Source: Spirochaeta sp. (GTDB taxonomy: Bacteria > Spirochaetota > Spirochaetia > DSM-27196 > Alkalispirochaetaceae). From it: 23,078 nt of DNA. The stretch lies in contig JAQIBO010000155.1 in NCBI GenBank assembly GCA_027859055.1, positions 1 to 23,078 of the forward strand, given 5' to 3'. The translations under genes were made by a program, and so were the position numbers. Below, piece by piece: positions 14,665 through 21,571 of this stretch (positions are counted from its first letter, which is position 1; every line of letters starts with the position of its first letter). The notes beneath the pieces are model-generated. The model was not told where the DNA came from, did not search any database, and worked only from the letters and a program-made list of their open reading frames with translations.

Positions 14665-14682
14665 ACATAACGGAGGCATGTG

Positions 14683-15177
14683 ATGAAACAGACCGAGGCG
14701 ATGGGCCGTTTTTTGGAGCTCTTGAACGAACAGACCGATCTGATTGAAGCACTTGGCGAGCGTCAGGCACAGTTGCAAACGCTGATCGCGGATAAGGATT
14801 GGGAACAGATGGAGCGTCTCATTCCCGAGATGACCCGTCTCAGTGAAGCGACCGCCGCTGTTGAGGCGCAACGGAACGAGATATTCGCCGAAATCAGCGC
14901 GTCATTTGGTGGAGTTCAGTCGTTTGCTCACGTGTTGACACGGTTACCGGGGGAACTGCGACACGAAATTTCGCGCCGGTATCGAGCATTGAAAATCGCG
15001 GTTCTGCGACTCCAGAGCCGAACGGCGACGATGGACGCCTACGTGCGTTCAAGTATGTCGACAAGTCGTGGCGTGTTGCAGGAGTTGTTTCCGGAACACG
15101 CTACCAGTAGCTATACCCGCCAGGGGCACGGTCAGTTTTCGACCTCCTCGGCGGTTGTTGTGGACCGGGAACTGTAG
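14683..15177 (+). CDS. flgN: FlgN-type export chaperone for hook-filament junction proteins
   Basis: A 164-residue, highly charged helical protein placed directly before flgK and flgL, the two substrates of FlgN. Residues 1-60 read as an amphipathic helix (FLELLNEQTDLIEALGERQAQLQTLIADKDWEQMERL), matching the N-terminal part of FlgN. A long helical middle and a polar C-terminal tail follow. The chaperone would hold FlgK and FlgL in the cytosol and hand them to the flagellar export gate. ATG 14683 is preferred over the GTG at 14680 because GGAGG lies 6 bases ahead of it. FlgN proteins diverge fast, so the call leans on position and helical pattern as well as sequence. Confidence 0.8.
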   Translation: MKQTEAMGRFLELLNEQTDLIEALGERQAQLQTLIADKDWEQMERLIPEMTRLSEATAAVEAQRNEIFAEISASFGGVQSFAHVLTRLPGELRHEISRRYRALKIAVLRLQSRTATMDAYVRSSMSTSRGVLQELFPEHATSSYTRQGHGQFSTSSAVVVDREL

Positions 15178-15207
15178 GAAGCGGGATGACCGAAACGGTC
15201 GCCCCGG

Positions 15208-15230
15208 CCTCTGCGTCCTCCGGAAAGAGG
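15208..15230 (+). promoter_or_regulatory. Hairpin masking the flgK ribosome binding site, possible CsrA target
   Basis: CCTCT (15208-15212) can pair with AGAGG (15226-15230), the ribosome binding site of flgK, placing TCCGGA with a GGA in or near the loop. A second GGA lies upstream at about 15184-15186 beside a small hairpin, GACCG-AAA-CGGTC (15188-15200). CsrA typically binds paired GGA sites, one overlapping the ribosome binding site. Since csrA and fliW lie in this operon the idea is attractive but unproven. Confidence 0.35.
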
Positions 15231-15237
15231 TGGTGAG

Positions 15238-17145
15238 ATGCAATCAACATTTTCAGGAATAGAACTCGGTAAACGGAGTATTCTCGCTCATCAGCGGGCG
15301 CTCCAGACGGTCGGACACAACCTCAGTAACGCGTCAACCGAGGGCTACAGCCGGCAGCGTATACACCTCCAGGCAACGCCGCCGATCTATCGACCGCAGC
15401 TGAACCGGGCGGAAACACCGGGACAGATCGGTCAGGGCGTCGATATCGCCCGAATCGAACGGGTTCGTGACGAGCTGCTCGACGGCCGTATCATCACCGC
15501 AAGCGGCGACCAGAGCTACTGGGAGACGAGAGATCGTTACATTCTCCAGCTTGAGCAGGTGCACAACGAGGTCGGTGACTCATCGGTTCGCAACCTGATG
15601 GACAAGTTCTGGGATTCCTGGCAGGAGCTGTCGCTTTATCCGGAGCAGCGGGCGGGCCGTGAAGCGGTTGTGCAACGGGGTGCCGCGCTGAGTGAGGGCA
15701 TCCGGTTGCGCTACAACAGTCTGGATCGGATCGGGGCGATGGTAGAGCAGGAGATCCAGGGCAACGTCAAACAGGCCAACACTATCATTCGCGATATCGC
15801 CGCGCTGAACGAGGAAATTACCAACGTGGAGGCGGTGGGTGATAACCCCAACGACCTTCTTGATCGCCGCGATCTCATGGTCGAAAAGCTTGCCGAGCTG
15901 ATGGACATCACCGTTGACGACAGAGACCCCGACGAGTTCAGCGTCTATACCGCGGGATACCATATCGTTCAGGGCCGAATTGCCCGTCCGTTCGACGTCC
16001 AGCCGGACCGCACCAACGAGGGCTACAGTGAGATCGTCTGGAGCCATAGCAACGAAGAGGTCCGGTTTCGCGGTGGTTCCCTTGGAGCGCTGCAGGAGCT
16101 CCGGGATGACGATATCCGCACCGAGGTCCAGGCGCTCGACAGCATGACAATCAACGTGGTTGACCTCGTCAACGAGGTTCACCGTGACGGCTACGGGCTC
16201 AACGGTCGGACCGGTCTGGACTTTTTCACCGAATACCCGGCGATCCTCAACGCCCAGGGAAATTTCGACGCCGACCAGGACGGGGCGTTCGACACCAGCC
16301 TCATTTTCCGGGTCAACGGGAGTAACACCCTTGATCTGCAGGCCCAAATCGGGCTGAGCGGAACGATGCGTCTCCCCGCGACAACCGCCGCGGCGGAAAA
16401 CGGCCTGATCGATGTGGCCTACCGCCCGACCGACACGGTGGAAGATGTGATCGCCCGGGTGAACAACTCCGGAGCCGACGTGGTAGCCCGCCTCAACCGC
16501 CGTGGCGAGCTTGAGTTCAAGGCGACGCCGGCGCGTGACGGCGATAATCGCGACTTCGTCCTCAGGCACCTCGAAGACGACGGCCAGTTTCTGACCGGCT
16601 ATGCGGGGATCCTCGCCGAGAGTGGCGCCGATGGCGCGTTTCGCGCCGACCAGGCCGACGCGGTGCTTGCCTTGCGCGGCGAGGGGGCCAATCGACCGGC
16701 AGCAGGCTACGCGGTGGCACCGTTGCAGCATCCCTCGGGATGGATGGAAGTGAACCCCGCTGTTGCCGGGGAACCCGCCTCGGTGGCAAGTTCGTTTTCC
16801 GTCGCGGGAAATCCCGGTGAGACCGGGGACGGACGCGCAGCCCTCGCAATAGCTGCAATCCGGAACACCGCGGTTGGAATCGGCCGGGAAGAGACGCTCG
16901 ACGACTACTTCGCCGACAGCGTCGCCCGGATCGGTCTGAAAGGTGAAGAAGCCGAACTGGCCCTCGACACGAGCGAACGAATCCGTAAAGACCTTACCGA
17001 TCTCCGCCAGTCGATCAGCGGCGTCAACCTCGACGAAGAGTTTGCGGAAATGATCAAGTTCCAGCACGGATACCAGGCTGCAGCGCGGTTTATTTCCAAC
17101 GTCAACCAGATGCTCGATACGATTATCAACCGAATGGGAGTGTAA
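15238..17145 (+). CDS. flgK: Flagellar hook-associated protein 1 (hook-filament junction)
   Basis: A 635-residue FlgK, the first junction protein between hook and filament. The N-terminal D0 helix matches the family: FSGIELGKRSILAHQRALQTVGHNLSNASTEGYSRQ, with the SNASTEGYSRQ motif. The C-terminal flagellar rod/hook motif GVNLDEEFAEMIKFQHGYQAAARFISNVNQMLDTIINRMGV is complete. The middle (about 280-550) is the variable domain. Export is by the flagellar type III route and no signal peptide is present; in spirochaetes the structure lies in the periplasm. ATG 15238 follows AGAGGTGG at a good distance. It starts 60 bases after flgN, and the stop is 6 bases before flgL. A 761-residue open frame on the opposite strand is a codon-bias shadow. 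Confidence 0.95.
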   Translation: MQSTFSGIELGKRSILAHQRALQTVGHNLSNASTEGYSRQRIHLQATPPIYRPQLNRAETPGQIGQGVDIARIERVRDELLDGRIITASGDQSYWETRDRYILQLEQVHNEVGDSSVRNLMDKFWDSWQELSLYPEQRAGREAVVQRGAALSEGIRLRYNSLDRIGAMVEQEIQGNVKQANTIIRDIAALNEEITNVEAVGDNPNDLLDRRDLMVEKLAELMDITVDDRDPDEFSVYTAGYHIVQGRIARPFDVQPDRTNEGYSEIVWSHSNEEVRFRGGSLGALQELRDDDIRTEVQALDSMTINVVDLVNEVHRDGYGLNGRTGLDFFTEYPAILNAQGNFDADQDGAFDTSLIFRVNGSNTLDLQAQIGLSGTMRLPATTAAAENGLIDVAYRPTDTVEDVIARVNNSGADVVARLNRRGELEFKATPARDGDNRDFVLRHLEDDGQFLTGYAGILAESGADGAFRADQADAVLALRGEGANRPAAGYAVAPLQHPSGWMEVNPAVAGEPASVASSFSVAGNPGETGDGRAALAIAAIRNTAVGIGREETLDDYFADSVARIGLKGEEAELALDTSERIRKDLTDLRQSISGVNLDEEFAEMIKFQHGYQAAARFISNVNQMLDTIINRMGV

Positions 17146-17151
17146 TAAGCG

Positions 17152-18399
17152 ATGGACCGGATAAGCACGAATCTGCCGAATGACAACATGCAGTTTTACA
17201 TGCGTGAGCGCACCAAGGCGATGGAACAGATCACCAATCAGCTTGCCAGTCAGACGCGCATTCAGAACTTGCGCGACGATCCCCTCGCGGCGTCTCACGC
17301 GACGCGGTACCAGTCGTACACCGTGCGCCTGGAACGGTTCAGCGACAACATCCAGACGGTCCAGGAGCGAAACCGCATCGCCGAGGGCTACATTCAGCAG
17401 TCCGGCGATATGCTGCAGCGCGCGCGGGAGATCGCCGTGCAGGCAGCCAACGGCACCTACAGCGCCGATGACCTTCAGCACATGGCGGTGGAAGTTGATC
17501 AGATCCTGAAAGAGATGGTAGAGGTTGCGAACGCACGGAGTTCCGACGGCACCACGATCTTTTCGGGAGACCGAAGCAACCAGTTGCCGTTTCGGGCGGT
17601 TGAGGGAATTCGCGCCGGTGGCGAACGTGCGATGATCACGTCGGTTGACTACCGCGGGACGATCAATCCGCAGAGCGCCGAAGTCGCTGAGAACTCGTAT
17701 ATTCAGACGAACTGGCCGGGGAACCAGGTGTTCTGGGCGGAGCACCAGCAGATCTTTTCCCGAACAAACGCCGACGATTACCAGGTTAACCAGAACGGGA
17801 CGATCGCGATCGACGGCGTTGATATCGAGGTTCGCGAGGGTGACACTGCCTACGCGATCGTACACCGCATCAACGAATCCGGCGCACCGGTAAAGGCGCG
17901 AATCGACCCGGTCAACTCCGCTGTCGTTCTTGAAACAACGTCACCGCACCAGATCTGGTTGCAGGACGATCCGAACTCCCCGGTGCTTCGTGACCTCGGT
18001 CTGGTACGGAGTACCGAAGACCCGCCGCCGGACAACATCGCTCCGTCGGCGATGCGCTCCGGTGGGTCCGTTTTTGACACGTTAATCCGTCTGCGGGACA
18101 ACCTCTCGGCCGGTGATCAGAGGGCGATCGGCGGGCAGGGGATCCAGTCCATGGACCAGGCGCTGGACAACGTCTTCACCAGTCTCGGTAAACTGGGTGC
18201 CATAAACGCCCGCCTGGATGTGTCGTACAAACGCACGGAGATGGAGATTCCCGAGGTGATGGCGCAGAACTCCCGCAACACCGACGTCGATATGGCAGAG
18301 GCGATTATGGAACTGCGACAGCTGGAGCAGACCCATCGTGCCGCTCTGGGAGCCTCAGCACGGATCATTCAACCGACGTTGCTGGACTTCCTGCGCTGA
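17152..18399 (+). CDS. flgL: Flagellar hook-associated protein 3 (second junction protein)
   Basis: A 415-residue FlgL, which forms the second junction zone beneath the filament. The N-terminal flagellin-like helix reads MEQITNQLASQTRIQNLRDDPLAASHATRYQSY, with the family's RINxxxDDPxAA-like element, then ERNRIAEGYIQQSGDMLQRAREIAVQAANGTYS. The C-terminal helix DVDMAEAIMELRQLEQTHRAALGASARIIQPTLLDFL is the flagellin-type D0 end. The central variable region (about 150-310) is acidic and larger than in the roughly 317-residue enterobacterial protein. It lies 6 bases after flgK, with GGGAG overlapping the flgK end as a likely ribosome binding site, and 14 bases before fliW. Export by the flagellar apparatus with FlgN as chaperone is expected. 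Confidence 0.93.
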   Translation: MDRISTNLPNDNMQFYMRERTKAMEQITNQLASQTRIQNLRDDPLAASHATRYQSYTVRLERFSDNIQTVQERNRIAEGYIQQSGDMLQRAREIAVQAANGTYSADDLQHMAVEVDQILKEMVEVANARSSDGTTIFSGDRSNQLPFRAVEGIRAGGERAMITSVDYRGTINPQSAEVAENSYIQTNWPGNQVFWAEHQQIFSRTNADDYQVNQNGTIAIDGVDIEVREGDTAYAIVHRINESGAPVKARIDPVNSAVVLETTSPHQIWLQDDPNSPVLRDLGLVRSTEDPPPDNIAPSAMRSGGSVFDTLIRLRDNLSAGDQRAIGGQGIQSMDQALDNVFTSLGKLGAINARLDVSYKRTEMEIPEVMAQNSRNTDVDMAEAIMELRQLEQTHRAALGASARIIQPTLLDFLR

Positions 18400-18413
18400 C
18401 GGATATCATCGAT

Positions 18414-18863
18414 ATGACATCACGCACCATCGCAACCAAAGCGTACGGCCCCCTTTCGGTTCATGAAAGGCAGTTGATCACCTTTCCGACCGGCCTGTAC
18501 GGGTTTGAGACCCATCACGAATACGCGCTGCTTGACTCGGAGACACCGCCGTTTTACTGGCTCCAAAGTGTAGACGATGAGACGCTGGCGTTTATTCTGA
18601 TTAACCCGTACGTGGTGGTCTCCGACTACATCCTGGACATTCCCGAGGAGGACATGGTCTCCATCGGGAGTCCCGCGGCAGACGACCTTCTCGTCTTCGC
18701 GACCGTCACCATCCCCAACGATCGTCGGGACATCAGCTGCAACCTTCAGGGACCGGTAATCATCAACAAAGAGAAACGTCTCGGGCGGCAGTCGATCTCT
18801 CTGGACCAGCGTTGGCTGATCAAGCATTACTTGCGTCCCCGGGAAGGGCGGGACGAATGCTGA
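18414..18863 (+). CDS. fliW: FliW, flagellar assembly factor and CsrA antagonist
   Basis: A 149-residue FliW, which binds CsrA and is itself titrated by flagellin, so that flagellin translation matches export. Family features: ITFPTGLYGFETHHEYALLDSE near residues 22-43, PFYWLQSVDDETLAFILINPYVV (45-67), and LVFATVTIPNDRRDISCNLQGPVIINKEKRLGRQ toward the C-terminus. No clear Shine-Dalgarno precedes ATG 18414, so coupling to flgL 14 bases upstream is likely. The last 7 bases overlap csrA (ATGCTGA). The pairing with csrA immediately downstream is the standard fliW-csrA arrangement in spirochaetes and Firmicutes. Length is normal. Confidence 0.93.
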   Translation: MTSRTIATKAYGPLSVHERQLITFPTGLYGFETHHEYALLDSETPPFYWLQSVDDETLAFILINPYVVVSDYILDIPEEDMVSIGSPAADDLLVFATVTIPNDRRDISCNLQGPVIINKEKRLGRQSISLDQRWLIKHYLRPREGRDEC

Positions 18864-19105
18864 TTCTTACCCGGAAAACCAACGAACGGATCATGATCGG
18901 TGACGACATCGAGGTCTCCGTCGTCGAGATTCGCGGAGACCAGGTAAAACTCGGCATCATCGCACCACGCACCGTCAAGGTCCACCGGCGGGAAGTGTTC
19001 GACGCAATTCAGGAAGAAAACCGTGCGGCTGCCAGGGGTGCCTCCAGTGATCTCAGTGGGTTGTCCGGAATTCTCGGCCAGTCCGAGGACGAACCGTCAG
19101 ACTGA
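18857..19105 (+). CDS. csrA: CsrA, carbon storage/flagellar translational regulator
   Basis: An 82-residue CsrA, a homodimeric RNA-binding protein that blocks ribosome binding at GGA-containing leaders. The core MLILTRKTNERIMIGDDIEVSVVEIRGDQVKLGI...APRTVKVHRREVFDAIQ is canonical, with Leu4 and Arg44 of the RNA-binding surface both present. The C-terminal tail (about 55-82: Ala-, Ser- and acid-rich) is longer than in the 61-residue enterobacterial protein; extended tails are known in fliW-containing bacteria, where FliW contacts this region. ATG 18857 overlaps the end of fliW and has GGGCGGGA ahead of it. It ends the operon; tsaB converges with 5 bases between stops and only a weak hairpin, GACCG/CGGTC, is available as terminator. 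Confidence 0.95.
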   Translation: MLILTRKTNERIMIGDDIEVSVVEIRGDQVKLGIIAPRTVKVHRREVFDAIQEENRAAARGASSDLSGLSGILGQSEDEPSD

Positions 19106-19110
19106 CCGTT

Positions 19111-19845
19111 TTACCGGTCACCTTCCCCTTGAAACGGTTTTATCTGTTTTGGCGCTCCGATATCTCCATCGCGGATGTACACGGGACCGGCATACGGACC
19201 GTCGGGATGCCCCGTCGTGGCACGTCGTTCCCCCAGAATTGCAACTCCAGCTGCCCCGGATAAGCCGGCCGCCGCGGCGGGTATCGCGTTGGCACACTTC
19301 ATAAACGCATCTGAATCGGGTCCGGGAACGGCAAGGTCGCGAAACCGCTCCGATTGAGCGAGGATCTCGGGGAACGCGATATCAAGGTCGTCGGTGACAC
19401 GCCCCAAAGTGGCCGCTGCATCGCCATCATGTCCCACGCGGGTAAAAATCGCCGCGTAGAACCGCTGTTTGCGTGCATCGAGGACGGGGACTACCGCTTC
19501 AGGCAGCGGGGCTCCGATCACGGCTCGGTGGTAGCGCTCGGTTTCGGCAAGCGCGTCCAGGGTGCCCACCGAGACGACTGGAAGGTCACCGGCGAGGGCG
19601 ATCGCTTTGGCCGTAGCCATTCCGATGCGAAGGCCGGTAAAACTCCCGGGTCCGCGAGCCACCGCCACAGCGTCCAGTGAGGTTCGCCACCCCGCATCGG
19701 TCACAAGCCGATCGATATGGGGCAGCAGATTTTCCGTATGCCGCATGCCTTCAGCGTTCTCCACGCCGGCTATCCGGACGCCGTTCTCCCACAACGCGAG
19801 ACCCAGAACCGGTCCCGCCGTATCGATCGCCAGGATGCGGCTCAC
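19111..19845 (-). CDS. tsaB: tRNA threonylcarbamoyladenosine biosynthesis protein TsaB
   Basis: A 244-residue TsaB (YeaZ family, an inactive ASKHA-fold partner of TsaD) needed for the t6A modification at position 37 of ANN-decoding tRNAs. It starts ILAIDTAGPVLGLALWENG, then HTENLLPHIDRLV, then the signature AVARGPGSFTGLRIGMATAKAIAL, and PVLDARKQRFYAAIF. The start is GTG 19845 (SRILAIDTAG), which overlaps the tsaE stop as GTGA; a longer reading frame exists but only repeats tsaE sequence in another frame. tsaE lies directly upstream, fitting a shared t6A role; tsaD is not in the window. The stop lies 5 bases from the csrA stop. Confidence 0.93.
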   Translation of the reverse strand: MSRILAIDTAGPVLGLALWENGVRIAGVENAEGMRHTENLLPHIDRLVTDAGWRTSLDAVAVARGPGSFTGLRIGMATAKAIALAGDLPVVSVGTLDALAETERYHRAVIGAPLPEAVVPVLDARKQRFYAAIFTRVGHDGDAAATLGRVTDDLDIAFPEILAQSERFRDLAVPGPDSDAFMKCANAIPAAAAGLSGAAGVAILGERRATTGHPDGPYAGPVYIRDGDIGAPKQIKPFQGEGDR

Positions 19846-20315
19846 GCTGCGCCATCCCGGTCGGCCCCGGACCGAACGCGGACGGTTCGATAATCCCCGT
19901 TGTCGTGGTCGATGCTGAACTCGACAATCACATCTGCGCGGCGGGCGATCTCCGGCGCGCGGTCGATCCACTCTATGAAGGTGATCGCCTCACCGAACCG
20001 TTCTTCAACACCGAGGAGATAAAACTCTTCGGCGTCGGCGAGGCGATACAGGTCGATATGGAAAACCACCGTTTCGCCGACACGGTACTCTTCAACGAGG
20101 GTATACGAGGGGCTCGGCATGCGGTCGGTTATTCCCAGAGCAACCCCGGCAGCGCGAACGCACACGCTTTTACCGGCCCCAAGGTCACCGACCAGACCGA
20201 TAACCATGCCCGGTTTCACTGCCGCAGCAAGGTTGCGGGAAAACGCTTCCGTCTCGGCTACCGAGTGGAGTGTATGCACGCCATAGAAATTTAACACCTC
20301 AGGGAAGTGCTCCAT
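19842..20315 (-). CDS. tsaE: tRNA threonylcarbamoyladenosine biosynthesis ATPase TsaE
   Basis: A 157-residue TsaE (YjeE), the P-loop ATPase that drives turnover of the TsaB-TsaD complex in t6A synthesis. Walker A is GDLGAGKS (43-50), with Ser in place of the usual Thr. MPSPSYTLVEEY (66-77) and VFHIDLYRL with Asp88 match the family switch and Walker B regions, and ITFIEWIDRAPE (111-122) the conserved IEWP-like element. The ATG at 20315 lies inside the end of the 87-residue gene, a 17-base overlap; later in-frame GTG codons at residues 7 or 13 are possible starts. It overlaps tsaB by 4 bases, indicating translational coupling. Confidence 0.92.
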   Translation of the reverse strand: MEHFPEVLNFYGVHTLHSVAETEAFSRNLAAAVKPGMVIGLVGDLGAGKSVCVRAAGVALGITDRMPSPSYTLVEEYRVGETVVFHIDLYRLADAEEFYLLGVEERFGEAITFIEWIDRAPEIARRADVIVEFSIDHDNGDYRTVRVRSGADRDGAA

Positions 20316-20562
20316 CTTTGTCCAGTGACTTGATGTGGTCTTTCAACACACGAAGCGCCGGAATGAGCGGGTACTCCGGTTTGTCGAGAAACCGTACGCT
20401 GACCTCCTGCCCGCCGTACGGCGACATTTCGAGGGAGAACTCAATTCCGACGGCGTTTGCCACATGATCTCCGATCTGGAGGAGCGCGTCGGCGCGGTAC
20501 AGACGACGGTAGTCAATCGCGAGGGGAATACGTTCAATCTCAAAGAGGTGGTCAACGTTCAT
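20299..20562 (-). CDS. Small protein of unknown function (87 aa)
   Basis: I do not recognise a named family. The protein has 87 residues, no membrane segment and no signal peptide. It is mixed alpha/beta in character: an acidic N-terminus (MNVDHLFEIERIPLAI), a strand-rich middle (VGIEFSLEM, QEVSVRFLD) and a C-terminal helix (IPALRVLKDHIKSLDKD). Support as a gene comes from its place between two certain operon members, 34 bases after the 302-residue gene and overlapping tsaE by 17 bases, and from a codon pattern matching its neighbours. No Shine-Dalgarno is clear before ATG 20562. A cytoplasmic role tied to the flagellar cap or t6A genes is only guilt by association. Confidence 0.65.
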   Translation of the reverse strand: MNVDHLFEIERIPLAIDYRRLYRADALLQIGDHVANAVGIEFSLEMSPYGGQEVSVRFLDKPEYPLIPALRVLKDHIKSLDKDGALP

Positions 20563-20596
20563 TGATAGGTCAGCTTACGTCAGGTGAGATGATTTT

Positions 20597-21505
20597 TCAA
20601 TCTGGTACACGATCAGTGGATCCTGCAGATTCATTCCGGGTTTGGATATGCTTTCGTACCGCCGCGTGAAGATCGGTAAAGCGCGGTAGCATTTCGTACT
20701 CCAGGAGGTCGCCGATCAACACGTAATCGTCGTTTGTAAAGGCGGATTCCAGTTCGACGAACAGTTCGTTGAGGGACGGAAGCGATTCGTTAATCGGCAT
20801 CCCGTCGACCTCTTCGTGTTCCAGTTCGGGACGCGTCTCGATCAGAATAGGAAGAATCCGCAGTTCCCGCGCGACCAGTTCCGAAAACCGGGCAACCAGT
20901 TCCATAGCTCGTTTTCGGTCGCCCCCCTGGATTTCGCCGGGGATCTCTTCAAATGTCGGCAGAATCGCATCCAGGGCGTTGAGTGTGCCCCACATCTCGT
21001 GCTCGGGATCCAGAAGCTCACGTTGACGCCCCTCTATGAGCGTGGCCATCTCTCCGGCACGATGCGCTCCACGTGCCCGGACCTCGGGGTCGGTGTGATC
21101 GTGGTCGGTAAACGGCTCTTCAATGAGACCTCCGAGGTCCGGTGCGTTCCGCCGAATTCCCTGGGCAACATGGGGTAACTCATCAAGGACGGCGGCGCAC
21201 TGTTCGGCGGTTCCGTCGCGCATAACCCGTTGCAGGAGTTCAGTGTAGTGAAGGATCGTTTCAAGGTCTTTGATCTGTTTTTCCCGGACACTGTATGCGT
21301 CAATATCCAGGTCCGCCACTTCGGCGACCGGCGTGTCCCGCCACGCCCCGGCGACGTCATCAAGGGTGCTGTTGTTGAGCGCAACCCGGTCCAGCCGGTG
21401 TCCTGAGCGCTGCAACCACTCGGCCAGTCCGTCAAATACCTGTCCCGCGGTGGTTTCGTGTTCAAGTTCAAAACTGATTGCGACGCCGTTAATTCGAATG
21501 TTCAC
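20597..21505 (-). CDS. Acidic protein of unknown function downstream of fliD (302 aa)
   Basis: A 302-residue, strongly acidic protein that I cannot assign to a named family. The first 50 residues (MNIRINGVAISFELEHETTAGQVF, then a helix and VALNNSTLDD) look like a small beta-grasp-type domain. The rest, from about residue 75, is almost wholly helical with many Glu and Leu residues and could form a helical bundle or coiled coil. No signal peptide or membrane segment is visible. The GTG start at 21505 is preceded by purine-rich GGAAGGCGGA. It follows fliD by 66 bases, the slot often taken by the filament chaperone gene fliS, but the length (FliS is about 130 residues) and sequence do not fit FliS. 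An export-chaperone or cap-related role is a hypothesis only. Confidence 0.75.
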   Translation of the reverse strand: MNIRINGVAISFELEHETTAGQVFDGLAEWLQRSGHRLDRVALNNSTLDDVAGAWRDTPVAEVADLDIDAYSVREKQIKDLETILHYTELLQRVMRDGTAEQCAAVLDELPHVAQGIRRNAPDLGGLIEEPFTDHDHTDPEVRARGAHRAGEMATLIEGRQRELLDPEHEMWGTLNALDAILPTFEEIPGEIQGGDRKRAMELVARFSELVARELRILPILIETRPELEHEEVDGMPINESLPSLNELFVELESAFTNDDYVLIGDLLEYEMLPRFTDLHAAVRKHIQTRNESAGSTDRVPD

Positions 21506-21571
21506 TGTCGGTCCGCCTTCCCGTAGAGACTGTTGCCAAAGTTGTTGTTCCTGGCGTTTCTCGTGTCGGCA

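Noticed and set aside
13600..14871. Extended trxB start at 14871
   Set aside because: The extra 102 residues would overlap flgN and do not resemble TrxB; ATG 14565 has GGAGG and a promoter directly ahead.
15580..17865. 761-codon open frame on the minus strand across flgK and flgL
   Set aside because: It is antisense to two certain flagellar genes, has no family features and reflects high-GC codon bias.
19101..19120. Hairpin GACCG/CGGTC between csrA and tsaB as a terminator
   Set aside because: The stem is only 5 bp, overlaps both stop codons and has no T-run in either direction.
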